From positions 124,001-188,000 of the forward strand of contig NZ_CANLBS010000014.1 in assembly GCF_947488945.1 (NCBI RefSeq): a stretch of 64,000 nt of DNA. Direction: 5' to 3'. Shown piece after piece: positions 30,376-38,961 of this stretch. The stretch is from an uncultured Streptomyces sp. (lineage in GTDB: Bacteria > Actinomycetota > Actinomycetes > Streptomycetales > Streptomycetaceae). A model generated the notes under the pieces. The model saw only the letters and a program-made list of their open reading frames with translations, did no database searches and was not told where the DNA came from. The first letter of the stretch is position 1. Every line of letters begins with the position of its first letter. Made by a program: the position numbers and the translations under genes.

Positions 30376-31911
30376 TTACCCTTCGGCAGTGTTCTCGTCG
30401 ACCCAGCTCATGGACCGCTGTACGGCCTTGAGCCAGTTCTTGTACTCGCGCTCACGCGTGGCCGCGTCCATGCGGGGTGTCCACTCCGCGGCCCGGCGCC
30501 AGTTGGCGCGCAGCGTGTCGGTGTCCGGCCAGAAGCCGACCGCCAGGCCGGCGGCGTAGGCCGCGCCGAGGCAGGTGGTCTCGGCGACCATGGGGCGCAC
30601 CACGGGGGCGTCCAGGAAGTCCGTGAGCATCTGCATCAGCAGGTTGTTGGAGGTCATCCCGCCGTCGACCTTGAGCGTGGTCAGTTCGACCCCGGAGTCC
30701 TTGGTCATGGCGTCGCTGATCTCGCGGGTCTGCCAGGCGGTCGCCTCCAGGACGGCCCGCGCGATGTGCGCCTTGGTGACGTAGCGGGTGAGCCCGGCGA
30801 TGATGCCGCGGGCGTCGGGACGCCAGTACGGGGCGAAGAGGCCGGAGAACGCGGGCACGAAGTAGGCGCCGCCGTTGTCGTCCACGGACGAGGCGAGCGT
30901 CTCGACCTCGGCGGCCGACTTGATCAGCCCCATCTGGTCGCGCATCCACTGGACGAGCGAGCCGGTGACCGCGATGGACCCTTCCAGCGCGTACACCGTC
31001 GGCTGGTCGCCGATCCGGTAGCCGACCGTCGTCAGCAGCCCGTTGTACGAGTTCACCGGCCGGTTGCCGGTGTTCATCAGCATGAAGGTGCCGGTGCCGT
31101 AGGTGGACTTCGCCTCGCCCTCGGAGAAGCAGGTCTGGCCGAACAGCGCCGCCTGCTGGTCACCGAGCGCCGAGGCGACCGGCACGCCGGCCAGCACCCC
31201 GCTGCTCGCGGTGCCGTAGACCTCGGCCGAGGACCGGATCTCGGGCAGCACGGCCGCCGGGATGTCCATGGAGCGCACGATCCCCTGGTCCCACTGCATG
31301 TCGTGCAGGTTCATCAACAGGGTGCGCGAGGCGTTGGTGACGTCGGTGACGTGGACGCCGCCCTCGGTGCCGCCGGTCAGGTTCCAGATGACCCAGGAGT
31401 CCATGGTGCCGAAGAGGATGTCGCCCCGCTCGGCGCGCTCGCGGAGCCCGTCGACGTGGTCGAGCAGCCAGCGGATCTTGGGACCGGCGAAGTAGGAGGC
31501 GAGCGGCAGACCGGTCTGGCGGCGGAAGCGGTCCTGTCCGACGTTGCGGCCGAGCTCCTTGCAGAGCGCGTCGGTGCGGGTGTCCTGCCAGACGATGGCG
31601 TTGTGCACCGGCTCGCCGGTGTGCTTGTCCCACAGCAGGGTGGTCTCGCGCTGATTGGTGATGCCGATCGCCTTGACGTCCTCGGCGGTGATGCCGGCCT
31701 TCACGACGGCGGCGGCCACCACCTCCTGCACGTTCTCCCAGATCTCGGTGGCGTCGTGCTCGACCCAGCCGGGCTTGGGGAAGATCTGCTCGTGCTCCTT
31801 CTGGTCGACGGAGACGATGCGTCCGTCCTTGTCGAAGACGATGCACCGGGTCGAGGTGGTGCCCTGGTCGATGGCCGCGATGAACGGTCCGGCGGTGTGC
31901 GCGTCGGTCAC
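30376..31911 (-). CDS. glpK: Glycerol kinase
   Basis: A 511-residue FGGY carbohydrate kinase, the usual length. The phosphate-binding opening FIAAIDQGTTSTRCIVFD, the substrate motif QDTRTD, the central signatures LMNLHDMQWDQGIVRSMDIP and GDQQAALFGQTCFSEGEAKSTYGTG (here GDQQAALFGQ, KSTYGTGTFML), and YFVPAFSGLFAPYWRPDARG all fit GlpK. It phosphorylates imported glycerol to glycerol 3-phosphate. It sits between glpF and glpD in one operon. Confidence 0.97.
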   Translation of the reverse strand: MTDAHTAGPFIAAIDQGTTSTRCIVFDKDGRIVSVDQKEHEQIFPKPGWVEHDATEIWENVQEVVAAAVVKAGITAEDVKAIGITNQRETTLLWDKHTGEPVHNAIVWQDTRTDALCKELGRNVGQDRFRRQTGLPLASYFAGPKIRWLLDHVDGLRERAERGDILFGTMDSWVIWNLTGGTEGGVHVTDVTNASRTLLMNLHDMQWDQGIVRSMDIPAAVLPEIRSSAEVYGTASSGVLAGVPVASALGDQQAALFGQTCFSEGEAKSTYGTGTFMLMNTGNRPVNSYNGLLTTVGYRIGDQPTVYALEGSIAVTGSLVQWMRDQMGLIKSAAEVETLASSVDDNGGAYFVPAFSGLFAPYWRPDARGIIAGLTRYVTKAHIARAVLEATAWQTREISDAMTKDSGVELTTLKVDGGMTSNNLLMQMLTDFLDAPVVRPMVAETTCLGAAYAAGLAVGFWPDTDTLRANWRRAAEWTPRMDAATREREYKNWLKAVQRSMSWVDENTAEG

Positions 31912-31965
31912 GGTGTGCTCCGGGGGTCGGGGGTGGCGGGTGCGGGGGCGGCTCGGGACCGGCGG

Positions 31966-32769
31966 TCAGGCGAAGGCGACGTTGTAGAGGCCGCCGGCGG
32001 CGAGGCCGCCGATCAGCGGTCCCACGACGGGTACCCACGCGTACCCCCAGTCCGAACCGCCCTTGTTCGGCAGCGGCAGCAGCGCGTGCACGATGCGCGG
32101 ACCGAGGTCGCGGACCGGGTTGATGGCGTACCCGGTGGGCCCGCCCAGGGAGAGGCCGATGCCGACCACGACCAGGGCGGTGATCAGGGCGCCGAGGGTG
32201 CCGAGACCGTTGCCGTCGTCGTTGAGCCCCTGCGTCAGGATCGCCAGCACCAGCACCACGGTGGCGATGATCTCGGTGGCGACGTTCTGTGCGAAGTTGC
32301 GGATCTCGGGGCCCGTGGAGAAGACGCCGAGCACCGGTCCGGCCTTCGGGGCGCCCTGGGGATCGACCATCCCCTCGTCCTCGTCGGCCCCGGCCGCCGC
32401 CGCGGCGACGATCTCCGGGTCGGTGAGGTGGGCGCGGAACTGGCCGTAGTAGGTGACCCAGGTCAGTACGGCCCCGATCATGGCTCCCAGCAGCTGGGAG
32501 CCGATGTAGAGCGGTACGTCGCTCCACGGGGTGCCACCCGTCGCCGCGAGGCCGAGGGTGACCGCCGGGTTGAGATGGGCTCCCGACACGCCGCCGGCGA
32601 GGTAGGCGCCGGTGAGGACCGCGAAGCCCCACCCGAAGGTGATGGCGACCCATCCGGCCCCCTCGGCCTTGGACTTCTTGAGCGTGACGGCGGCGCAGAC
32701 GCCCGCGCCGAGCAGGATGAGTACGGCGGTACCGATCGTCTCGCCGATGAAGATGTCGGAGCTGGACAC
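31966..32769 (-). CDS. glpF: Glycerol facilitator (MIP family)
   Basis: A 267-residue membrane channel with six helices and two re-entrant loops. The start is the GTG with an AAGGAG site. Loop B has HLNPAVTLG; loop E reads TGYAINPVRDLGPR, so the second NPA triad is NPV. The conserved Asp-Arg after it marks an aquaglyceroporin rather than a water-only channel. A charged insert (about 115-150, with GADEDEGMVDPQ) is between the halves. First gene of the glycerol operon, downstream of gylR. Confidence 0.93.
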   Translation of the reverse strand: MSSSDIFIGETIGTAVLILLGAGVCAAVTLKKSKAEGAGWVAITFGWGFAVLTGAYLAGGVSGAHLNPAVTLGLAATGGTPWSDVPLYIGSQLLGAMIGAVLTWVTYYGQFRAHLTDPEIVAAAAAGADEDEGMVDPQGAPKAGPVLGVFSTGPEIRNFAQNVATEIIATVVLVLAILTQGLNDDGNGLGTLGALITALVVVGIGLSLGGPTGYAINPVRDLGPRIVHALLPLPNKGGSDWGYAWVPVVGPLIGGLAAGGLYNVAFA

Positions 32770-33165
32770 GTGACTCCTTCGTCCTTCGTCCAGGGGAAAC
32801 GCCCCACCGGTCGTCCCCGGTGGCGCGCGCCCCCGGGGCGGACCACCACTCGTGTGGGTGTGCCGCCCGCAGGGGCTGGACCGGCCCTGGCACTGGCACA
32901 TACTAACGCGTATTGCCGAGAGCCGTTCGGCAATGCCGACCGATCGACGGCAATGTTTCCCTTGAGTGACCACGGAGTCAAGGGGTGCGGCCCCGACCCG
33001 ATGCCCTCAGACTGACCCGGCGTCCCGGGTTCGGCATCCGGGCGGCGGGCGCAAGGGCTCGCGGGACGGCCGCGCCGGCCGTCCGGACGCCCGGTTGTGC
33101 GGACCCGGCGGCGCGCGGACCAGCGGCAGCGGCCGACCGCGACGCCGACGGGCCCGGTGCACGCC
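32770..33165. promoter_or_regulatory. Promoter/operator region of the glycerol operon
   Basis: No gene lies here. At 32912-32934 there is a perfect dyad ATTGCCGA-N7-TCGGCAAT. Two more half-sites (TGCCGA at 32934-32939 and CGGCAAT at 32948-32954) follow in alternating orientation. A related dyad TCGGC-CGTT-GCCGA is before gylR (34069-34082). GylR, an IclR-type glycerol repressor known in S. coelicolor, is the natural ligand. The bases from 33000 to 33165 are GC-rich with no evident function. Confidence 0.7.
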
Positions 33166-33210
33166 GAAGGGCCCTGCGGAGCGCGTGGTACGCGCTCCGC
33201 AGGGCCCTTC
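33166..33210 (-). terminator. Very strong terminator of gylR
   Basis: A perfect 20-bp stem (GAAGGGCCCTGCGGAGCGCG, 33166-33185, with 33191-33210) and a five-base loop, 52 bases beyond the end of gylR. It would limit read-through from gylR into glpF. Confidence 0.85.
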
Positions 33211-33261
33211 TGCCTCGCACCGTCCCCCGGTGCCGCCCCGCCCGCGGGGCCCGCCCCGTCC

Positions 33262-34026
33262 TCAGAACCGCCCCGCGCCCAGGTCCCGCGAGACCGCCCG
33301 CGCGCAGTCCCGTACCGCCGCGACCAACTCCGTGCGCAGCTCGCCGCCCGGCGCCAGCCGCTCCACGGCGCCGGTGACCGCCACCGCGCCCACCGGCATC
33401 CTGCGCCCGTCGTGCACCGGGGCGGCCACCGCGGCCACCCCCTCCCAGGTCTCCTCCACGTCGCACGCCCAGCCGCGCGCCCGGGTCAGGTCGAGGATCT
33501 CCTCGAAACCCGCCGCGTCCGTCGTGGTGCGGGCGGTGAAGGCCCGCCGCTCGGACTCCACCGCCTCCGTGTGCGCGACCGGGTCGTACGCCGTGATCAC
33601 CTTGCCCAGCGCCGTGGAGTGCAGCGGCTGCATCGCGCCGACCTCCAGCACCTGCCGGCTGTCGTCGGGGCGGAAGACGTGGTGCACGATGAGCACCCCG
33701 TGCTGGTGCAGCACACCCAGGTGCACGCTCTCGCCGCTCGACCGGGCCAGGTCGTCCGTCCACACCAGCGCGCGGGCCCGCAGCTCGTGGACGTCCAGGT
33801 AGCTGTTGCCCAGCCGCAACAGCTCGGCGCCGAGCTGGTACCGGCCGGACGCCGGATCCTGCTCGACGAACCCCTCGTGCTGGAGGGTGCGGAGGATGCC
33901 GTGCGCGGTGCCCTTGGCCAGCCCCACCGACGAGGCGATGTCGGACAGCCCCAGCCGGCGCTCGCCGCCCGCCAGCAGGCGGAGCATCGCCGCGGCCCGC
34001 TCCAGCGACTGGATGTTCTTGGCCAT
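33262..34026 (-). CDS. gylR: IclR-family glycerol regulator
   Basis: A 254-residue regulator. The N-terminal winged helix (1-70) contains SLERAAAMLRLLAGGERRLG and SVGLAKGTAHGILRTLQHEGF; the effector domain (80-250) has ELRARALVWTDDLARSSGES, HVFRPDDS, PLHSTALGKVI and GVAAVAAPVHDGRRMPVGAVAV, all IclR-type. Position immediately upstream of glpFKD on the same strand matches gylR of S. coelicolor, where it represses the glycerol operon and itself. An IclR-like dyad lies 43 bases before the start. Confidence 0.93.
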   Translation of the reverse strand: MAKNIQSLERAAAMLRLLAGGERRLGLSDIASSVGLAKGTAHGILRTLQHEGFVEQDPASGRYQLGAELLRLGNSYLDVHELRARALVWTDDLARSSGESVHLGVLHQHGVLIVHHVFRPDDSRQVLEVGAMQPLHSTALGKVITAYDPVAHTEAVESERRAFTARTTTDAAGFEEILDLTRARGWACDVEETWEGVAAVAAPVHDGRRMPVGAVAVTGAVERLAPGGELRTELVAAVRDCARAVSRDLGAGRF

Positions 34027-34068
34027 CGCGCCGTATTCCTCCACTCGGTTCGACCATGCAGAACACTA

Positions 34069-34082
34069 TCGGCCGTTGCCGA
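34069..34082. promoter_or_regulatory. Putative GylR site before gylR
   Basis: TCGGC-CGTT-GCCGA, a perfect 5-bp dyad in AT-richer sequence, sharing TGCCGA/TCGGCA half-sites with the cluster before glpF. It supports autoregulation. Confidence 0.55.
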
Positions 34083-34256
34083 CAGCTGCTCGTGCATGCC
34101 GGGAACACGCCGTACGGCCCGTTCCCCGCACAGCATGCAGTCCGCCCCGTGGGACGGCGTGTCGGGGTGCGGCACCGCCCGGCTAGGCTGGCCCGGTGCG
34201 CCCTCCTGCCGGACGGGCGTGAAGCCGACAGCCGTCGCATCCCCGGGAGATCATCC

Positions 34257-37200
34257 ATGGCCTCGTTGCCGACCCCTACCGCCGACAGCCGCAGCCGGGC
34301 CGCCGCCCTCCGCGAGGCGCTCGCCACCCGAGTGGTGGTGGCCGACGGTGCCATGGGCACCATGCTCCAGGCCCAGGACCCCACCCTCGAGGACTTCCAG
34401 GACCTCGAAGGCTGCAACGAGATCCTCAACGTCACGCGCCCCGACATCGTCCGCTCGGTCCACCGGGAGTACTTCGCGGTCGGCGTGGACTGCGTCGAGA
34501 CCAACACCTTCGGCGCGAACCTCGCCGCGCTCGGCGAGTACGGCATCCCCGAGCGGGTGTACGAGCTCTCCGAGGCCGGCGCCCGGATCGCCCGCGAGGT
34601 CGCCGACGAGTTCACCCTCTCCACCGGGCAGCAGCGCTGGGTGCTCGGCTCCATGGGCCCCGGCACCAAGCTCCCGACCCTCGGCCACACCACCTACGAC
34701 AAGCTCCGCGACGCCTACCAGCGCAACGCCGAGGGCATGATCGCGGGAGGCGCCGACGCGCTCCTGGTGGAGACCACCCAGGACCTGCTCCAGACCAAGG
34801 CCTCGATCGTCGGAGCCCGCCGCGCCCTCGCCGCCACCGGCGCCGACCTGCCGCTCATCTGCTCCGTGACCGTCGAGACCACCGGCACCATGCTGCTCGG
34901 CTCCGAGATCGGCGCCGCGCTCACCGCGCTGGAGCCGCTCGGCATCGACATGATCGGGCTGAACTGCGCCACCGGCCCCGCCGAGATGAGCGAGCACCTG
35001 CGCTACCTGGCCCGCCACTCCCGCATCCCGCTCTCCTGCATGCCCAACGCCGGCCTGCCCGTCCTCGGCAAGGACGGCGCCCACTACCCCCTGTCGCCGG
35101 GCGAACTGGCCGACGCCCAGGAGACCTTCGTCCGCGAGTACGGCATCTCGCTGGCCGGCGGCTGCTGCGGCACCACCCCCGAGCACCTGCGCCAGGTCGT
35201 CGAGCGGGTCCGCGGCCTCGCCCCCACCGCCCGCGAACCCCGCCCCGAGCCCGGCGCCGCCTCGCTCTACCAGACGGTCCCGTTCCGCCAGGACACCTCC
35301 TACCTCGCGATCGGCGAGCGCACCAACGCGAACGGGTCCAAGAAGTTCCGCGACGCGATGCTCGAAGCCCGCTGGGACGACTGCGTGGAGATGGCGCGCG
35401 AGCAGATCCGCGAGGGCGCCCACATGCTCGACCTCTGCGTCGACTACGTCGGACGCGACGGCGCCGCCGACATGGCCGAACTGGCCGGCCGCTTCGCCAC
35501 CGCCTCCACGCTGCCGATCGTCCTCGACTCCACCGAACTGCCGGTGCTGCGGGCCGGACTGGAGAAGCTCGGCGGCCGTGCGGTCCTGAACTCGGTCAAC
35601 TACGAGGACGGCGACGGCCCCGAATCCCGCTTCGCCCAGGTCAGCGCACTGGCCGCCGAGCACGGCGCGGCCCTGATCGCCCTGACCATCGACGAGGAGG
35701 GCCAGGCGCGCACCGTCGAGCACAAGGTCGCCATCGCCGAGCGGCTCATCGAAGACCTCACCACCAACTGGGGCATCCACGAGTCGGACATCCTCATCGA
35801 CTGCCTCACCTTCACCATCTGCACCGGCCAGGAGGAGTCCCGCAAGGACGGCATCGCCACCATCGGCGCCATCCGCGAGCTCAAGAAGCGCCACCCCGAC
35901 GTGCAGACCACTCTCGGCCTGTCCAACATCTCCTTCGGCCTCAACCCGGCCGCCCGCGTGGTGCTGAACTCCGTCTTCCTCGACGAGTGCGTCAAGGCCG
36001 GCCTGGACTCCGCGATCGTGCACGCCTCCAAGATCCTGCCGATCGCCCGGCTGGAGGAGGAGCAGGTCAAGGTCGCCCTCGACCTCATCCACGACCGCCG
36101 CTCCGAGGGCTACGACCCGCTGCAGAGGCTCATGGAGCTGTTCGAGGGCGTCTCCACCAAGTCGATGAAGGCCGGCAAGGCCGAGGAACTCCTCGCCCTC
36201 CCGCTGGACGAGCGCCTCCAGCGCCGCATCATCGACGGCGAGCGCAACGGCCTGGAGGCCGACCTCGACGAGGCACTCCTGACCCGGCCCGCCCTGGACA
36301 TCGTCAACGACACCCTGCTGGAAGGGATGAAGGTCGTCGGCGAGCTCTTCGGCTCCGGCCAGATGCAGCTCCCCTTCGTGCTCCAGTCCGCCGAGGTCAT
36401 GAAGACCGCGGTGGCCCACCTGGAGCCGCACATGGAGAAGTCCGACGACGAGGGCAAGGGCACCATCGTGCTCGCCACCGTCCGCGGCGACGTCCACGAC
36501 ATCGGCAAGAACCTCGTCGACATCATCCTGTCCAACAACGGCTACACCGTCGTCAACCTCGGCATCAAGCAGCCCGTCTCCGCGATCCTGGAGGCGGCCG
36601 AGGAACACCGCGCCGACGTCATCGGCATGTCCGGCCTGCTGGTGAAGTCCACCGTGATCATGAAGGAGAACCTGGAGGAGCTGAACCAGCGCAAGCTGGC
36701 CGCCGACTTCCCGGTGATCCTCGGCGGAGCCGCCCTCACCCGCGCCTACGTCGAGCAGGACCTGCACGAGATCTACGAGGGCGAGGTCCGCTACGCCCGC
36801 GACGCCTTCGAGGGCCTGCGGCTGATGGACGCGCTGATCTCCGTGAAGCGCGGCGTCCCCGGCGCCAAGCTCCCCGAGCTCAAGCAGCGCCGGGTTCCCA
36901 AGCGGGAGACCGCCGTCCTGGAGGTGGACGAGCCGGAGACGGGCGTCCGCTCCGACGTCGCCGTCGACAACCCGGTCCCCGAACCGCCGTTCTGGGGCAC
37001 CCGCGTCGTCAAGGGCATCCAGCTCAAGGAGTACGCGTCCTGGCTGGACGAGGGCGCCCTCTTCAAGGGCCAGTGGGGCCTGAAGCAGGCCCGCACCGGC
37101 GACGGCCCGACGTACGAGGAACTGGTCGAGACCGAGGGCCGGCCCCGGCTGCGCGGCTGGCTCGACAAGCTGCACACCGAGAACCTGCTGGAAGCCGCCG

Positions 37201-37769
37201 TCGTGCACGGCTACTTCCCCTGCGTCTCCAAGGGCGACGACCTGATCCTGCTCCACGAGGACGGCTCGGAGCGCACCCGCTTCACCTTCCCGCGCCAGCG
37301 CCGCGGCCGCCGCCTCTGCCTCGCCGACTTCTTCCGCCCGGAGGACTCGGGCGAGAGGGACGTCGTCGGCCTCCAGGTCGTCACCGTCGGCTCCCGGATC
37401 GGCGAGGCCACCGCCGAACTGTTCGCCTCCGACTCCTACCGCGACTACCTGGAGCTGCACGGCCTGTCCGTCCAGCTCGCCGAGGCGCTCGCCGAGTACT
37501 GGCACGCCCGGGTCCGCAGCGAACTCGGCTTCGCCGGCGAGGACCCCTCGGACGTCGAGGACATGTTCGCGCTGAAGTACCGGGGCGCCCGCTTCTCGCT
37601 CGGCTACGGCGCCTGCCCGGACCTGGAGGACCGCGCGAAGATCGCCGAGCTGCTGCAGCCGGAGCGGATCGGCGTGAAGCTCTCCGAGGAGTTCCAGCTC
37701 CACCCCGAGCAGTCCACCGACGCCATCATCATCCACCACCCCGAAGCGAAGTACTTCAACGCCCGGTAA
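34257..37769 (+). CDS. metH: Cobalamin-dependent methionine synthase
   Basis: A 1170-residue four-module enzyme transferring methyl from 5-methyl-THF to homocysteine via cobalamin. Homocysteine domain (1-320): ADGAMGTMLQ, the zinc cysteines in LNCATGP and GGCCGTTPEH. Pterin domain (345-610): GERTNANGSKKFRDA, LDLCVDYVGRDG. Cobalamin cap/domain (640-880): the His ligand in GDVHDIGKNLVD near residue 745, and IGMSGLLVKST. AdoMet reactivation domain (about 900-1170): RFSLGYGACPDLEDR. The start is the ATG at 34257. No cobalamin riboswitch is visible in the 230-base leader. Confidence 0.96.
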   Translation: MASLPTPTADSRSRAAALREALATRVVVADGAMGTMLQAQDPTLEDFQDLEGCNEILNVTRPDIVRSVHREYFAVGVDCVETNTFGANLAALGEYGIPERVYELSEAGARIAREVADEFTLSTGQQRWVLGSMGPGTKLPTLGHTTYDKLRDAYQRNAEGMIAGGADALLVETTQDLLQTKASIVGARRALAATGADLPLICSVTVETTGTMLLGSEIGAALTALEPLGIDMIGLNCATGPAEMSEHLRYLARHSRIPLSCMPNAGLPVLGKDGAHYPLSPGELADAQETFVREYGISLAGGCCGTTPEHLRQVVERVRGLAPTAREPRPEPGAASLYQTVPFRQDTSYLAIGERTNANGSKKFRDAMLEARWDDCVEMAREQIREGAHMLDLCVDYVGRDGAADMAELAGRFATASTLPIVLDSTELPVLRAGLEKLGGRAVLNSVNYEDGDGPESRFAQVSALAAEHGAALIALTIDEEGQARTVEHKVAIAERLIEDLTTNWGIHESDILIDCLTFTICTGQEESRKDGIATIGAIRELKKRHPDVQTTLGLSNISFGLNPAARVVLNSVFLDECVKAGLDSAIVHASKILPIARLEEEQVKVALDLIHDRRSEGYDPLQRLMELFEGVSTKSMKAGKAEELLALPLDERLQRRIIDGERNGLEADLDEALLTRPALDIVNDTLLEGMKVVGELFGSGQMQLPFVLQSAEVMKTAVAHLEPHMEKSDDEGKGTIVLATVRGDVHDIGKNLVDIILSNNGYTVVNLGIKQPVSAILEAAEEHRADVIGMSGLLVKSTVIMKENLEELNQRKLAADFPVILGGAALTRAYVEQDLHEIYEGEVRYARDAFEGLRLMDALISVKRGVPGAKLPELKQRRVPKRETAVLEVDEPETGVRSDVAVDNPVPEPPFWGTRVVKGIQLKEYASWLDEGALFKGQWGLKQARTGDGPTYEELVETEGRPRLRGWLDKLHTENLLEAAVVHGYFPCVSKGDDLILLHEDGSERTRFTFPRQRRGRRLCLADFFRPEDSGERDVVGLQVVTVGSRIGEATAELFASDSYRDYLELHGLSVQLAEALAEYWHARVRSELGFAGEDPSDVEDMFALKYRGARFSLGYGACPDLEDRAKIAELLQPERIGVKLSEEFQLHPEQSTDAIIIHHPEAKYFNAR

Positions 37770-37846
37770 CCGGTTCTCCCACGCGCGGTGACCCCCGGTT
37801 CGGCGCGCGTTCGCCGGACGAGTCGTAGACTGGTCGGTCCAGTGCA

Positions 37847-37882
37847 GGCCGGTCGCCCCTCCCACCGGGAGGGCGGCCGGCC
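37847..37882 (+). terminator. Hairpin after metH
   Basis: GGCCGGTCGCCCCTCCC (37847-37863) pairs with GGGAGGGCGGCCGGCC (37867-37882), with one bulge and one wobble. TTCTCG follows. It sits 28 bases before the HAD gene start, so it could also be a leader structure. Confidence 0.5.
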
Positions 37883-37909
37883 TTCTCGTCCCTCATGGAG
37901 GTGTGCCGG

Positions 37910-38611
37910 ATGACCAGTACGGTCCCCGTGTCCCAGACCCGCACGGCGGAAGACGCGACGCTGCAAGCCGTCTTCCTCGACATGGACGGCACCCTGGTGG
38001 ACACGGAGGGCTTCTGGTGGGACACCGAGGTGGAAGTCTTCGCCGACCTCGGCCACCGGCTGAAGGAATCCTGGCGCGAGGTGGTCGTGGGCGGACCCAT
38101 GACCCGCAGCGCGGGCTACCTCATCGAGGTGACCGGCGCCGACGTCTCCCTCGACGAACTGACGGTGCTGCTCAACGACCGCTTCGAGAAGCGCATCGGC
38201 CGCGGGGTGCCGCTGATGCCCGGCGCGCAGCGCCTGCTGGCCGAGCTCGGGGCGCACGACGTGCCGACCGCCCTCGTCTCCGCCTCGCACCGCAGAATCA
38301 TCGACCGGGTCCTCGACTCGGTCGGCCGGCACCACTTCACCCTCACCGTCGCCGGTGACGAGGTCGCCCGCACCAAGCCGCACCCGGAGCCCTACCTCGC
38401 CGCCGCCGCCGGCGTGGGCGCGGACCCGTGGCGCTGCGCGGTCGTCGAGGACACCGCCACCGGCGTCGCCTCCGCCGAAGCGGCCGGCTGCCGGGTGGTG
38501 GCCGTGCCCTCGGTCGCCCCCATCCTGCCCGCGCCCGGCCGGGCCGTGGTCGGCTCCCTCGAAGAGATCGACCTGCCCTTCCTGCGCAACCTCGTCACCC
38601 GCCCCGTCTGA
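37910..38611 (+). CDS. HAD-superfamily phosphatase, beta-phosphoglucomutase-like
   Basis: A 233-residue HAD hydrolase. The ATG at 37910 is preceded by GGAGG at 37898; an ATG at 37895 is too close to that site. Motif I FLDMDGTLVDTEGFWW supplies both Asp residues, motif II is ALVSASHRR, the lysine is in RTKPHPEPYL, and motif III is CAVVEDTATGVASAEAAG. The helical cap falls at about 30-100. These features fit subgroup IA sugar-phosphate phosphatases or mutases; the substrate is unknown. It follows metH by 140 bases. Confidence 0.9.
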   Translation: MTSTVPVSQTRTAEDATLQAVFLDMDGTLVDTEGFWWDTEVEVFADLGHRLKESWREVVVGGPMTRSAGYLIEVTGADVSLDELTVLLNDRFEKRIGRGVPLMPGAQRLLAELGAHDVPTALVSASHRRIIDRVLDSVGRHHFTLTVAGDEVARTKPHPEPYLAAAAGVGADPWRCAVVEDTATGVASAEAAGCRVVAVPSVAPILPAPGRAVVGSLEEIDLPFLRNLVTRPV

Positions 38612-38961
38612 CCCGCGCCCGCCCATGTGCGCACACCGGCCGAAGAGGCTCACGCATTCCCCACGTATTTCTCCGCCGTTTCCCCACATGAAGGAAGCCG
38701 CGGGAATGGCGTAGGCCATCGGAATGCGTGAGCCTTCTCACCCGTAAAGAGCCGACCGGCCGGACGGCGAAACGCATGCGGGCGACCCGAGTGTCCCGAT
38801 TCATCAATACTCGGGAGGTAATTTCCCGCCCCTCGGGAGCATTTCCGGTCACGCGCCGTGATCCCCCGGAAACGCACCCGCCGGGCCGCGCGTCGTGAAA
38901 GGGGATCACGAGCCGCTTACCCTCGATTTCTCACACGCCGGGACGAGGGAGACACGACCAG
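38612..38961 (+). other. Intergenic region with a long inverted repeat
   Basis: No gene is evident in these 350 bases, which are distinctly less GC-rich than their surroundings. AGGCTCACGCATTCC (38646-38660) is perfectly inverted as GGAATGCGTGAGCCT (38721-38735) with 60 bases between. Further on, CTCGGGAG occurs twice (near 38812 and 38837) around an AT-rich GTAATTTCCC. The first structure may terminate the HAD transcript or form a small RNA; the second may be promoter elements for the lipoprotein gene. Confidence 0.5.

Noticed and set aside
30334..33015. An 893-codon plus-strand frame opposite glpK and glpF
   Set aside because: It is a shadow of the glycerol genes with biased composition only.
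34027..34256. Cobalamin riboswitch before metH
   Set aside because: The gap is short and I could not find the conserved B12-box pattern or a matching fold; the only clear structure is the gylR-side dyad.
34251..37865. A 1204-codon open frame on the minus strand opposite metH
   Set aside because: Its composition is Gly/Ala/Val/Leu/Asp-rich with no recognisable domain, and metH covers the same bases with all motifs intact. It is a by-product of high third-position GC.
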